Source: Halomonas sp. I5-271120
GTDB lineage: Bacteria; Pseudomonadota; Gammaproteobacteria; Pseudomonadales; Halomonadaceae
DNA length: 64,000 bases
Reading direction: 5' to 3'
Assembly: GCF_030553075.1 (NCBI RefSeq)
Contig: NZ_CP130701.1
Location: 3,348,001-3,412,000, forward strand
The position numbers and the translations under genes are program-made. Shown here piece after piece: positions 1-8,644 of this stretch. Positions within the stretch are counted from its first letter, which is position 1. Each line of letters starts with the position of its first letter. The notes below the pieces were generated by a model. That model was given only the letters and a program-made list of their open reading frames with translations, was not told where the DNA came from and did not search any database.

Positions 1-821
1 TTCATGATAGGAAGCTGGGTCTTGATCAACCGTGCTTCGAGAAGCTGGGCCCCCAGATCGCCCGCCGTCTCGTGCCACTCCAGATCCTGAATCTGCTGGG
101 TGAGCCGCATCTTGCGGTCCTGACTCAGGTCGTCATGAAAGTGCGACAACACCCGGGCACGCAGATTGACGCTCTTGCCGATATAGAGCGGCAAGCGATT
201 GTGCCCATAGAACAGATAGACCCCGGGGCGTTCAGGGATCTCCTGCAGTAAACCGGGATCGAGCTGGTTTGGCAGGCTCGGCATACGTCGCTGACCAGCG
301 ATCAGGGAGGCGAAGTGATCGCCATCCACCTGGTGTTGCCAGTGCTGCCAAAGTGCGAGCAACGCCTCGGCATCGCCTTCGGCTCGATGACGCTGATGGC
401 CGGTAAGTCCGTGACGTTCGATCAAGGCATCCAGGTTGTGGTGTGGGTGCTCGGGCGCCAGGCGCCGGGACAGCTTGAGGGTGCAGAGCGTCGAGGCACG
501 AAACGCGATATCAGCGCGAGCGAACTCGTTGCGCAGAAAGCCGTAGTCGAAGCGTATGTTATGCGCGACGAGTTCGGCGTCACCGAGAAAGTCGCGCAAG
601 GCGTCGGCCAGGTCAGCAAAGCGTGGGGCATCTGCCACCATCGCATCCGAAATGCCGGTCAGGCGCTGGATCTGCGCGGGAATCGGTTGGCCCGGGTTGA
701 CCAGCTGCACGAACCGCTCCACCACGCTGTCTTCTTCAACCTTCAGGGCGGCGATCTCGGTGATTCTATCCCGAGTGGTGCGTGTCCCGGTGGTTTCCAG
801 ATCCAGAAAAACCTTGGTCAT
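1..821 (-). CDS. DnaQ-family 3'-5' exonuclease fused to GIY-YIG nuclease domain (3' end cut by window edge)
   Basis: Read directly from the minus strand from an ATG at 821; the frame stays open to the left edge, so the C-terminus is missing. Residues about 1-170 are a DEDD exonuclease: motif I is FLDLETTG, motif II is AHNIRFDYGFL, and the motif III region is HRAEGDAEALL. After a linker, residues about 205-270 form a GIY-YIG domain (GVYLFYGHNRLPLYIGKS, then LRARVLSHF). Proteins with this architecture are usually annotated as DNA polymerase III epsilon-like or Cho/UvrC-like nucleases; the expected role is DNA repair or processing in the cytoplasm, which is inferred from family only. It looks like part of the core chromosome. 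Confidence 0.88.
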   Translation of the reverse strand, partial: MTKVFLDLETTGTRTTRDRITEIAALKVEEDSVVERFVQLVNPGQPIPAQIQRLTGISDAMVADAPRFADLADALRDFLGDAELVAHNIRFDYGFLRNEFARADIAFRASTLCTLKLSRRLAPEHPHHNLDALIERHGLTGHQRHRAEGDAEALLALWQHWQHQVDGDHFASLIAGQRRMPSLPNQLDPGLLQEIPERPGVYLFYGHNRLPLYIGKSVNLRARVLSHFHDDLSQDRKMRLTQQIQDLEWHETAGDLGAQLLEARLIKTQLPIM

Positions 822-851
822 GTGGCCCTGCCTGATGGTGAACGGTAATGC

Positions 852-2078
852 TTACGACGAGCCAGGGTTCACGGCGAGGCGTTTTAACGAAGTGATCTCG
901 TCGATGAATGCCTTTTTCTTCAGGAAGTGTTCAAAACTGGCGTAGCGACTGTCATTCAGCATGGCTGGGCTTGGCGACATGCGCCTAAGGCTTGCCTCCC
1001 AGGCTTGCTGATTGGCGTCGCTCTCAAGGCTTGGCTCCTGATTGACGAGCAGGGCCCAAGCCTCATCCGGGTGGTTGATCATCCAATTGGTGGCCTCCTC
1101 GAGAGCGCCAAGCAAATGGTCGATGTCATCGCGCTTGGCATTCAGGTGGTCCCGGTTGGCGATCAGTACCAGGCCGTCATGCAGCGGCAGGCCGTGCTCC
1201 TCGGGGAGGAAGCGGCGGGTGGGAACGCCTTCCTGGCCGAGCAGCGCCGGTATTACGTTGCGAGGTGCGCCAATTAATGCGTCGACGCTCTTCTCGGCAA
1301 GTGCGCGCACCATGGCAAAGTCGATTTTCTCGAGCGTTACGTCGTTTAACGTCATGCCGTGATGATTCAGCATCGTCGCAAGTACGGGGTTGATGCTGTC
1401 CTGAAAGGCATAGCCTAGGGTCTTGCCCGCCAGGTCAGTGATGTCGGTGATGTCGCTGTCTTCACGGACGATCAGGGAAGAAAGCGGGGTGTCGATCAGG
1501 GTGGCGACACGCACCAGCGGTAGTCCCTTGTCGATCAGCATGTGCAGTTGCGGCTCGCGTCCTACCGCCAGATCGGCACGTCCGGCTGCCACCAGTTTCG
1601 CCGGCACGCTGGGGTCAGCCGGGGTGGTGATGGTCAGCGACACTCCACGACGCTTGAGTTCACCATGCGCCTTTGCAATCAGCAGAGCGGCGTGCTGGGG
1701 CGATGGGTACCAGTCGAGCACCAAGCGCAATTCGCGTGTCGGCGGCGGCTCTATGGGTTCTGGAGACCCCTGCACCACCGAGGGAACTTCGATGACTGTC
1801 TCCGTTGTCTTGGGCTCACTGCCGGAGGCGGCATCTTGTTTGGATGCACTCGGTGAGTCGCCGCTTGCGGCCTCGCCAGGCAAGGATTGCGGAGAGGGTT
1901 GCGGCGACGCTTCTGTCGAGGCTTCGTCTGAAGCCGACGGCGCTTGAGTCTGCGTCTTGTCGTCGGCCGACTGGGCCCAGGCGGGAGCGATCGCCAATGT
2001 CGCCGCCAGCAGCATGGCTAGCATCAGCCTCGTGAGTCGGGCGGTGCGCCTGAATGGCAGCATCGAACACGTTGTCAT
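852..2078 (-). CDS. ABC transporter substrate-binding protein, NMT1/ThiY-like
   Basis: About 408 aa. The frame is open further upstream to 2399, but the ATG at 2078 is preferred because a GGGAG lies upstream and the product then begins with a basic stretch, a hydrophobic core and an Ala-x-Ala site (APAWA), a Sec signal peptide. A low-complexity Ser/Pro/Glu/Ala linker of about 85 residues follows, then a periplasmic binding domain starting RELRLVLDWYPSPQHAALL, the usual opening of NMT1/ThiY/SsuA proteins (LDW-P-x-H). The ligand is not evident; pyrimidine precursors or sulfonates are typical for the family. No ABC permease or ATPase gene lies beside it, so its partners are elsewhere or it acts differently. 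Confidence 0.8.
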   Translation of the reverse strand: MTTCSMLPFRRTARLTRLMLAMLLAATLAIAPAWAQSADDKTQTQAPSASDEASTEASPQPSPQSLPGEAASGDSPSASKQDAASGSEPKTTETVIEVPSVVQGSPEPIEPPPTRELRLVLDWYPSPQHAALLIAKAHGELKRRGVSLTITTPADPSVPAKLVAAGRADLAVGREPQLHMLIDKGLPLVRVATLIDTPLSSLIVREDSDITDITDLAGKTLGYAFQDSINPVLATMLNHHGMTLNDVTLEKIDFAMVRALAEKSVDALIGAPRNVIPALLGQEGVPTRRFLPEEHGLPLHDGLVLIANRDHLNAKRDDIDHLLGALEEATNWMINHPDEAWALLVNQEPSLESDANQQAWEASLRRMSPSPAMLNDSRYASFEHFLKKKAFIDEITSLKRLAVNPGSS

Positions 2079-2244
2079 CAACTGAGGACTCCCAAGGCAA
2101 AGGGTTTGTCGGGCCCATCGGCCAATTCGGTAGTAGTTTATCCCTCTTGAGCATGTATGAGCCACCCGCTGCCGCGTGAGTACGTCGCTGGCTTCACGTG
2201 GCTGTGACATAATACATGCTGGTTTGGCTTGACCACGGATGATC

Positions 2245-3954
2245 ATGGACAGCATCAACACCCTCTTTCTGCTCAGTGGTTTTTTGATTGCCTTGAGCAT
2301 CCTCGCAAGCCGCCTGTCCACCCTGTTTGGGCTTCCTCTGCTGGTTATCTTTCTCGGCCTTGGCATGCTTGCCGGCGAGGAAGGGGTACTGGGCATCAAG
2401 TTCGATGACTACTCCCTGGCCTTTCTGATCGGCCACCTGGCGCTCGCCATGATCCTGCTCGATGGTGGCCTGCGCACCCGTTTGAAAACCTTCCGCGTGG
2501 GCTTCAAGCCTGCATTGTCGCTTGCCACCCTGGGTGTTTTCATCACCAGTGGCGTGGTGGGGCTGATTGCCATGTGGGTCTTCGACCTTACCCTGATCCA
2601 GGGCTTGCTGGTCGGGGCCATTGTCGGCTCTACCGATGCCGCGGCCGTGTTTTCGATGCTTGGCGGTCAGGGCATCAACCTGAACGAGAGGGTGGGGGCC
2701 ACGCTCGAAATCGAATCCGGCACCAACGACCCAATGGCGATTTTCCTGACGCTGACACTGGTCGAACTGCTGGTCGGTGATCTGGGGGGCGTGACCGGCA
2801 CCCTGATGTTCCTGCTGTCCCAGTTTGGCCTGGGCCTGGCGATCGGCCTGGGGGCCGGCTGGTGCATCGCGCGCCTGCTGCGCTGGTTGGACCTGGCACC
2901 GGGGCTTTATTCGCTGCTGGCGCTGGCACTCGGTTTCTTTGTGTTCGGCGCCACCAGTTGGCTGGGCGGTAGCGGCTTCCTCGCCATCTATTTAACGGGG
3001 CTGATGATTGGCAATCAGCCAGGGCGCCATCTTGATTTCATCCTGCCAGTCCACGACGGCCTGGCATGGCTCAGCCAGATCGGGCTGTTCCTGGTGCTGG
3101 GGCTTCTGGTTAACCCAAGTGAGGTATTCGAGTTCGCGCTACCGTCGCTGATGGTCGCGCTCGCGCTGATTTTCGTGGCGCGTCCGCTGGCGGTACTGAT
3201 CGCGATCAAGCCTTTCTTCAAGTTTCGCTGGCGGGAAGTCGGTTTCATTTCCTGGGTGGGGCTGCGTGGTGCTGTGCCGATCGTGCTGGCCATCTTCCCG
3301 GTTATCGGCGGCGTCGAGAACGCTTCGCTGTATTTCAATGTCGCTTTTGCGGTGGTGCTGCTGTCGCTGCTGATTCAGGGCGGCTCATTGCCCTTCATGG
3401 CACGATGGATGAAGGTCGAGGTCCCCGCCACGATCACGCCGAACCGCCGCGGACCGCTCGGCGTCTTGCCGGAGAACGACTATGAAATGTTCGTCTATAA
3501 GGTCGAGGATCAGGCCCTGAACGATGTGCCGATTCGTCTGCTGCGTTTTCCTTCGGGGGCGCTGATCTCGGCCATGTTTCGTCAGCATGTGATGCTGCAC
3601 CCCAAGGGCAGCACTCGGCTGCGTGAGGGTGATGTGGTCTGCGTCATCGGCCGCAGTGATGATCTTCCAGCCCTGAATCGCCTCTTCAATGGCGATGCAA
3701 AACTGGAGCGTGCCCGTGCCTTCTTTGGCACTTTCACCCTGCAGGGGGATGCCTTGATGTCGGACGTGGCCGAAGCCTACGGCCTGACGTTAAGCCCCGG
3801 CGAACAGGAGATGACGCTGGGTGAATACGTGTCACTGCGCGTCGGCGGGCATCCGGTAGTGGGCGATGACGTGGACTGGCACGGCTTCCACTGGGTCGTC
3901 AGCGAAATGCGCGGTAATCAGATCACTCGGGTCGGTTTACGCCTCTATTATTAG
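2245..3954 (+). CDS. nhaP2: K+/H+ antiporter NhaP2 (CvrA), CPA1 family
   Basis: About 569 aa. Residues 1-390 form a CPA1 cation/proton exchanger with roughly 12-13 membrane segments, including the family stretch GAIVGSTDAAAVFSML and GLRGAVPIVLAIFPV. A cytosolic TrkA-C domain follows (about 405-485, PIRLLRFPSGALISAMFR) and then a CorC/HlyC-like C-terminal domain (about 490-570). This is the full NhaP2/CvrA architecture, known for K+/H+ exchange at low osmolarity. An ATG at 2239 is in frame too; 2245 is chosen because the protein then begins MDS, matching the usual start of the family. It reads divergently from the binding-protein gene, with about 165 bp between them. Confidence 0.92.
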   Translation: MDSINTLFLLSGFLIALSILASRLSTLFGLPLLVIFLGLGMLAGEEGVLGIKFDDYSLAFLIGHLALAMILLDGGLRTRLKTFRVGFKPALSLATLGVFITSGVVGLIAMWVFDLTLIQGLLVGAIVGSTDAAAVFSMLGGQGINLNERVGATLEIESGTNDPMAIFLTLTLVELLVGDLGGVTGTLMFLLSQFGLGLAIGLGAGWCIARLLRWLDLAPGLYSLLALALGFFVFGATSWLGGSGFLAIYLTGLMIGNQPGRHLDFILPVHDGLAWLSQIGLFLVLGLLVNPSEVFEFALPSLMVALALIFVARPLAVLIAIKPFFKFRWREVGFISWVGLRGAVPIVLAIFPVIGGVENASLYFNVAFAVVLLSLLIQGGSLPFMARWMKVEVPATITPNRRGPLGVLPENDYEMFVYKVEDQALNDVPIRLLRFPSGALISAMFRQHVMLHPKGSTRLREGDVVCVIGRSDDLPALNRLFNGDAKLERARAFFGTFTLQGDALMSDVAEAYGLTLSPGEQEMTLGEYVSLRVGGHPVVGDDVDWHGFHWVVSEMRGNQITRVGLRLYY

Positions 3955-4061
3955 GGACCGGTATTCGAGACAGGCCGTCCGGACATTGCGTCGTAACGCA
4001 TTGATCGCAAACTGCCTCTTGACGAATCAAGCGAAGCTGGTAGTATATGCATCCGTAAGCC

Positions 4062-4151
4062 GGAGGGATGGCAGAGCGGTTTAATGCACCGGTCTTGAAA
4101 ACCGGCGTAGGCTAATACCTACCCAGGGTTCGAATCCCTGTCCCTCCGCCA
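4062..4151 (+). tRNA. tRNA-Ser (anticodon UGA), CCA encoded
   Basis: A 90-nt class II tRNA. The acceptor stem GGAGGGA pairs with TCCCTCC; the anticodon arm is CCGGTCTTGAAAACCGG with anticodon TGA; a long variable arm (GTAGGCTAATACCTAC) is typical of serine tRNAs; the T arm contains GGTTCGAATCC; the 3' CCA is encoded. tRNA-Ser genes are common integration targets, and a metal-resistance region begins soon after it, but no integrase or repeated tRNA 3' end is visible in this window. Confidence 0.97.
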
Positions 4152-4163
4152 CCAAACAAAGAT

Positions 4164-4190
4164 AAGCCGCTGATTTCAGCGGCTTTTTTT
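4164..4190 (+). terminator. Rho-independent terminator after tRNA-Ser
   Basis: An AAGCCGCTG stem, ATTT loop and CAGCGGCTT stem are followed by a run of T. It lies 13 nt after the tRNA CCA end on the same strand. Confidence 0.9.
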
Positions 4191-4416
4191 ATGTCTAAAT
4201 TCTATCAGCCCATACTCTAGCCCATACTTTGTACCTGGCTCCTACAAGATGTAGTTGGACTAGCACGGACAATTTCTCCTGTTAGGTCTCCGGCTCATCA
4301 CTGCCACCCGAGCTTACGGTTCTGTGCCACGAACTGCGCACTGAGTATCCTTGGTAGGGTTTCACCCGTGCCGAATTGGGTGGTGTAAAGGGTAAGATGT
4401 CTCAGGAAGGCAGCAT
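4191..4416. other. Intergenic stretch downstream of tRNA-Ser, no gene seen
   Basis: No supported reading frame. It contains a short imperfect repeat (AGCCCATACT followed 13 nt later by another AGCCCATACT). This is where a tRNA-associated island junction would be expected, but no repeat of the tRNA 3' end was found nearby. Confidence 0.4.
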
Positions 4417-5139
4417 TTAGCCTATGGTGGCAAGGGCCGGGAACCAGTCCACCAGCATGCTGGAGAGCCTGGTTAGCGTCCCTGAGACGATCAGAAGCCC
4501 CATCAGAATCAGGATCACGCCTGCGATCGGACGGGCATAGGCACTCCACTTGCCCAGACTGCCCCGATAGCGGCTGAACTTGTTGAGCAGCAGTGTGCTG
4601 GCCAGGAAGGGTAGGGCCAATCCCATCGAGTACGTCGCAAGATAGAGCATGCCGGCCTGGGCATTGGCGGTGGTCGAGGTGGCCATCAGGATGGCGCCCA
4701 GGATCGGGCCGATGCAGGGCGTCCAGCCGATGGCGAAGGAAACGCCGAAGAAGGTTGCTGCCATGGGGGAGCCCCCTCGCAACTCGGGCGACCACTGAAA
4801 GCTGCGCTGTAGGGCGGGCAGTCGGAACACGCCGGTCATGAACAGGCCGAGCACGATGACAATGCTGCCGGTGATCCAGTTGAGCTCCTGACGATAGCCG
4901 CGCAGAAGCTGGCCGATGCTGGTCACACCCAGGCCCATCAGGATGAAGACCACGCTGAATCCGAAGACGAAGAAGGTGCTCAGCAGCAACGCCTCGAAGC
5001 GCCGATCCGCCTTGCCGGCACTGCCGCCGGTGACTACCGACAGATAGGCGGGCAGCAGTGGCAGGGTGCAGGGCGAGAAAAACGACAGCAGCCCGCCGAC
5101 GAGGGCGCCGATCAGTCCAATGGACGAGAGCGTTTCCAC
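4417..5139 (-). CDS. ccdA: Thiol-disulfide membrane transporter, CcdA/DsbD transmembrane family
   Basis: 240 aa with six predicted membrane segments. Both family cysteine motifs are present: SPCTLPLLPAYLS near the N-terminus (about residues 22-34) and GWTPCIGPILGA near residue 138. CcdA moves reducing equivalents from cytosolic thioredoxin across the inner membrane, typically for cytochrome c maturation or periplasmic thiol proteins. The start is GTG at 5139 with GAAGGAA upstream. No thioredoxin-like partner is adjacent; it sits at the left end of the metal island, where keeping periplasmic copper-protein thiols reduced would make sense (inference). Confidence 0.9.
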   Translation of the reverse strand: METLSSIGLIGALVGGLLSFFSPCTLPLLPAYLSVVTGGSAGKADRRFEALLLSTFFVFGFSVVFILMGLGVTSIGQLLRGYRQELNWITGSIVIVLGLFMTGVFRLPALQRSFQWSPELRGGSPMAATFFGVSFAIGWTPCIGPILGAILMATSTTANAQAGMLYLATYSMGLALPFLASTLLLNKFSRYRGSLGKWSAYARPIAGVILILMGLLIVSGTLTRLSSMLVDWFPALATIG

Positions 5140-5248
5140 GAGTCACTTTCCTTCAGTGCGACGTAGCAAATGGGATCACCATCAGTACCGCTCCACCGAT
5201 ACCCGCATTGACGATGATGGCGCGCTGTGGCCTCAGCAAGATACACGC

Positions 5249-5707
5249 TTACAGGTCTCTGGCGCGATTGGCCTGTTGGGAAAGTCGCATCGCCTCGTGT
5301 TCCTCCATCTTCAGCAGCTGCTGGATCAAGGTGCGTGCCTCGGGGATCTCGGCGCGGCCTTCTAGATATTGATACAGCTCGACGACCTGATCATGGAAGG
5401 CGAATACCTCACGACAGATCTCATCAAAACTCATGTTGGCGTAGGGCAGGTCACACTCCTGATGGGGCGAGATGGGCGGATGGGGCAAGTAGTCATAGAC
5501 CCAGGTATGCAGGGCCTTGGGATCGGCCTGCTGCTCGAAGCTCGCCACGGTACTTTCCAGGTTCGCTTCATGAGTGGCAAGGTACTCAAGCAGCGCTTTG
5601 GCCCGGGGTTCATCTTGCTGTACAGAGCAGTGCTGCAGGCACTTGGCCAGGAAGCCATGGAGCTCCCGGGTCCAGTCGATGAGATCCTGAAAGGTTTCGA
5701 CTTGCAT
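5249..5707 (-). CDS. Uncharacterised helical protein, possibly ferritin-like
   Basis: 152 aa, start at the ATG at 5707, behind a GAGGG. No family recognised with certainty. It is predicted all-helical and rich in His, Glu, Cys and Asp: HGFLAKCLQHC (about 19-29), a Glu/His-rich helix with ATHEANLE (about 47-54), and a C-terminal pair of helices with FHDQVVELY and KMEEHEAMRL. The spacing of Glu and His resembles ferritin-like or hemerythrin-like helical bundles, but metal binding is unproven. A diverged paralogue lies at 15413-15872, where the reading frame is broken. It follows the DUF3141 gene on the same strand after about 170 bp. Confidence 0.7.
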   Translation of the reverse strand: MQVETFQDLIDWTRELHGFLAKCLQHCSVQQDEPRAKALLEYLATHEANLESTVASFEQQADPKALHTWVYDYLPHPPISPHQECDLPYANMSFDEICREVFAFHDQVVELYQYLEGRAEIPEARTLIQQLLKMEEHEAMRLSQQANRARDL

Positions 5708-5879
5708 GTTGACGCCCTCTTGTGTTATAGGATGCTTGGTCGGCGATAGGCCTGCACCAAAGCGGTGGTTCTCGCAGGATACCCTTGCCGGATGCCTTGG
5801 CCCATGACTCGCATCAAGTACGGCTGGCGCAGGGTGTGAATGACCTCGATCTATCCATTGGCCCCTGTAGGGCCGCGAC

Positions 5880-7625
5880 TCATCGGGCTGGGCGACGGCC
5901 ATAGAGCCCCTTGAACACCATCTCGAAGACGCTGTCGCGACTCGTGCCGGCAAGCGTCAGCGTCGAGGTGATCGCCTCGCTCATCAAGGTCTCCCATTGC
6001 CGATAGGGATTGTTGCTATCGACCGGCGTTGGCATGGTCTCCACTATCTCGGCCAGCCACTTCACGCTGCCCATCCAGGGCGCGAACCGCTCCGAGAATA
6101 TCAGCCGGCTGGTCCGCGCCGGATGCAGTTGACGCAGTGCCTCGGCGGACCAAGGTGTAACGAACAATCGTACCCAGGGCCCGACGAAGGTCTCGTAGAG
6201 GGCCACATTGTGCGTGGAAAGTGCTTTTACCTGCTCGAACGCCGGTTCCTGCTCGGGGTAGTCCAGCTCCTCCACGCGGCGCTCCTCGAAGTGCACCTGA
6301 AACTGCGGCTTGTGGCAGTCGGGATCGCCGGTGGGGTTGTCGATCTTCATCTCGTAGAGCCCCGGCGCGAGGTCATTCAGCTCGCCGACGCTCTCGAGGA
6401 TCGCCCGGTGCTCCAGCCGTGCGACCTTGGCGGAAACGAAGATCCCCAGATGGCCGACATGCGGATTGAGCAGATAGATGATGCGCTGGCCAGCGGCCTT
6501 GAGTGCCTGGTGGGGCGGGGTGATGTTGTCGCCGCTGGAGGCGAAGATCACCAGCGGGTTGCGGATGTGCTTGAGGTCGACGGTACACCCCGGGCAGATC
6601 TGCAGTTCACCACGCTCGAGCTTGTTGCCGATGAACAGGTTTTCGACGATGGCGGTGATCTCCTCCTTGCTTAGCGTATAGAAACCCGCCCACCAGCGCT
6701 CGAACGCCAGGAACCGCTCGCGCTGGCCGTCGATGTCGGCAAACAGCTGGTAGTCTTTCTGCCACAAGGTATTCGCCGGCTTGAGGCTCTCGAAGTTGGC
6801 GGCCAGATGGGCGCCGTCGAAGCGCCCGTCTCCTAGGTCTGCTATCAGGTGGGTCAGCCAGGCCCCTCCCAGCAGCCCGCCGGCCAGGCGCATGGGATTG
6901 ACCCCGGATTCGCCGGACCAGTAGGACAACGGCGAGCCGTTGAGAACTGCCGGCCCGACCAGGCCCTCACAGTCTGCGGAGAGCAGGACGATGGCCCAGA
7001 CCGCCTGGCAGTTGCCGTAGAGCACCGGCGGCTTGCCGGGGTGACGCTCCCCCAGGGTCTCGACGAAGCGTCGCAGGACATGCTGCACATCCTCCAGAGT
7101 CTGCCCGGCAACGGGCTCGGGGAAGAAGATCACGAAGTAGACCGGGTGCCCCAAGTGGAGCGCCATGCCCACCTCGGAGTCGCGCTTGAAGCCACCGATG
7201 CCGGGCCCATGACCCGCGCGGGGATCGATGATCATGACCGGCGGCTTGCTCTCGTCGAGACAGTCCTCCAGGCAGTCGTCGCCGACCCGGGTGATGCGCA
7301 GCAGGGCATAGTTGGCAGGCCGCGCCAGTTGCCGACCATCGAGGATCATCTCGTAGTCGAAGTCGAGCAGTGGCGGCTTACCCGCCTGCTCATGTTCGAG
7401 CATTTTATCGGCGCGCTCACGCAGGGTATCCAGGTAGCGCAGACCGCGCCGCCACAGGTCGCCCTGATAGGCGAGCAGTTCCGTTGCTGCGTTGCTTGGG
7501 ACAGTAACCTCATCTGGACCGGGTGCGGCCATCTGCTCGGGCAGCTCTTGTGATGCTGCCGGTTGGCGCTTGCGCTTGGCCCGGCGGACCGTTGGTGCCT
7601 TGTCTGTCGCTGTGTTGGCGGTCAT
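5880..7625 (-). CDS. DUF3141 protein (polyhydroxyalkanoate-synthase-like alpha/beta hydrolase)
   Basis: 581 aa. After an N-terminal basic, Pro-rich tail (about 1-45), the protein matches DUF3141, a family often annotated as 3-hydroxyalkanoate synthetase. Visible marks are DPRAGHGPGIGGFKRDSEVG (about 134-153) and YGNCQAVWAIVLLSAD (about 204-219), where a nucleophile elbow G-N-C-Q occurs, as in PhaC-type enzymes that use Cys. NPHVGHLGIFVS (about 387-398) is a likely catalytic-His region. Some relatives are longer, so the C-terminus may be short here. The start at 7625 has GAGAGG upstream. A 54-aa gene immediately precedes it and the pair share a promoter signature at 7896-7927. No substrate can be assigned. 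Confidence 0.8.
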   Translation of the reverse strand: MTANTATDKAPTVRRAKRKRQPAASQELPEQMAAPGPDEVTVPSNAATELLAYQGDLWRRGLRYLDTLRERADKMLEHEQAGKPPLLDFDYEMILDGRQLARPANYALLRITRVGDDCLEDCLDESKPPVMIIDPRAGHGPGIGGFKRDSEVGMALHLGHPVYFVIFFPEPVAGQTLEDVQHVLRRFVETLGERHPGKPPVLYGNCQAVWAIVLLSADCEGLVGPAVLNGSPLSYWSGESGVNPMRLAGGLLGGAWLTHLIADLGDGRFDGAHLAANFESLKPANTLWQKDYQLFADIDGQRERFLAFERWWAGFYTLSKEEITAIVENLFIGNKLERGELQICPGCTVDLKHIRNPLVIFASSGDNITPPHQALKAAGQRIIYLLNPHVGHLGIFVSAKVARLEHRAILESVGELNDLAPGLYEMKIDNPTGDPDCHKPQFQVHFEERRVEELDYPEQEPAFEQVKALSTHNVALYETFVGPWVRLFVTPWSAEALRQLHPARTSRLIFSERFAPWMGSVKWLAEIVETMPTPVDSNNPYRQWETLMSEAITSTLTLAGTSRDSVFEMVFKGLYGRRPAR

Positions 7626-7644
7626 GGTGACTTGCCTCTCGGTA

Positions 7645-7809
7645 TTAGGCTGTCATTGATTGGGGGTCGACGCCGATCTTGACTCGAGCCTCGGACAGGA
7701 AACGGTAAGGCGGAACCTCCAGATTGATCGGTGTTGGTTCCGTCGTGAATGTCGCCCCTATGCAACCTCCTACCTTCGACGCGCCGATGAGAAAGCGTCG
7801 TTGTTTCAT
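7645..7809 (-). CDS. Small 54-aa protein upstream of the DUF3141 gene
   Basis: Found by reading the minus strand. An AGGAGG ribosome-binding site sits 5 nt before the ATG at 7809; the frame ends with TAA at 7645, about 20 nt before the DUF3141 start. The product starts MKQRRFLIGASKVGG and has no clear membrane segment, one Cys and no recognised domain. The very good Shine-Dalgarno site and close spacing argue that it is translated, perhaps as a leader to the DUF3141 gene. Confidence 0.5.
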   Translation of the reverse strand: MKQRRFLIGASKVGGCIGATFTTEPTPINLEVPPYRFLSEARVKIGVDPQSMTA

Positions 7810-7895
7810 GATCGCCTCCTGGAATCGAGAGCCGTCACCACTCTGAGGGCGGCACGCAGAGATGCTCGATGAGACACCTCTTACTGTCTTTTTTT

Positions 7896-7927
7896 AGTGT
7901 AGAGGGCGAAGCTGAAACCAGGCTGAG
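7896..7927 (-). promoter_or_regulatory. Repeat-type promoter, site A (CopR-like box candidate)
   Basis: On the minus strand: CTCAGC-N5-TTCAGC, then 9 nt, then TACACT as a -10. Half-sites are 7922-7927 and 7911-7916. It would drive the 54-aa and DUF3141 genes. The same geometry recurs at eight other places in the window. Confidence 0.6.
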
Positions 7928-8124
7928 TCCAGTTAGCTAGGCCTAATCGTGCGGTGTTCGATCACTTGCTTTGGCACCCGCCGCCCCTGACTGCACTGAC
8001 TCACAGATAAGCCTCGACAGGCCGCGCGGTCACAGGCCGCTTACGGTGACCGCAGAAGAATGGGTGCCTCCGATCGCTAGATAGGGACGGGAGAGTGATA
8101 CTCGCCGGGAGTCGAAGATCAGCA

Positions 8125-8156
8125 TTCAGCATCGATTCAGCTTGGCGGGATACGCT
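8125..8156 (+). promoter_or_regulatory. Repeat-type promoter, site I (CopR-like box candidate)
   Basis: On the plus strand: TTCAGC (8125-8130), N5, TTCAGC (8136-8141), 9 nt, TACGCT (8151-8156). It points at the YHS operon beginning at 8291. With site A it makes a divergent, possibly co-regulated pair. The rest of 7810-8290 holds no supported gene. Confidence 0.6.
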
Positions 8157-8290
8157 TTCTAGGGATAAGAATCGCATCGCAGTACGTGACATCTCGTTCT
8201 GCTTGCCTCTTGGGTTGCCCATAGGCCTCAGACTGGCATCGAGCTCGCTGGCGTCCAGCGGTGAGGCGTTGATGATAAAGGAGAAGGGCG

Positions 8291-8644
8291 ATGAACGAAC
8301 TGGTGTATTTCATGCTCTGGGCAGGACTCATCTTCCTGATGATGCGCTTCGGCTGCGGTGCTCACGTGATGGGGCATGGCCGTGACAAGGGCAAGCATGG
8401 CGAGGTGGCGTCAGAGAGCCGGGCGGCCTCCGAAGGCCCGCGCTGGATTCCGCCAGCCGAAGACGTGGATCCTGTCTGCGGCAAGACCGTTAGCACCGAG
8501 AAGGCCAAGCCGAGCGTCCACGACGGTTCCGTCTATTACTTCTGTTCGCGTGACTGTCGGGAACGCTTCGAGGCAGCGCCCGAGCAATATGTCAGCCCGG
8601 ATACCGAAAGTCGGCCAGCCCAACTGGAGAACCAAGATGCCTGA
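8291..8644 (+). CDS. YHS-domain metal-binding protein, membrane-anchored
   Basis: 117 aa. One N-terminal membrane segment (about 5-20) is followed by a His/Lys-rich stretch and a YHS domain (about 58-101) with DPVCGKTVSTEKA, then YYFCSRDCRERF. YHS cysteines bind metal in copper ATPases and related proteins. The ribosome-binding site is AAGGAG before the ATG at 8291. The stop overlaps the start of the DUF5676 gene by 8 nt, so the two are probably translationally coupled. Promoter site I lies about 150 nt upstream. Inferred role: envelope-associated metal capture or transfer. Confidence 0.85.
   Translation: MNELVYFMLWAGLIFLMMRFGCGAHVMGHGRDKGKHGEVASESRAASEGPRWIPPAEDVDPVCGKTVSTEKAKPSVHDGSVYYFCSRDCRERFEAAPEQYVSPDTESRPAQLENQDA

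Noticed and set aside
4298..5146. 282-codon frame overlapping ccdA in another phase
   Set aside because: Arg/His/Pro-rich composition of a shadow; the CcdA frame has both cysteine motifs and a good RBS.
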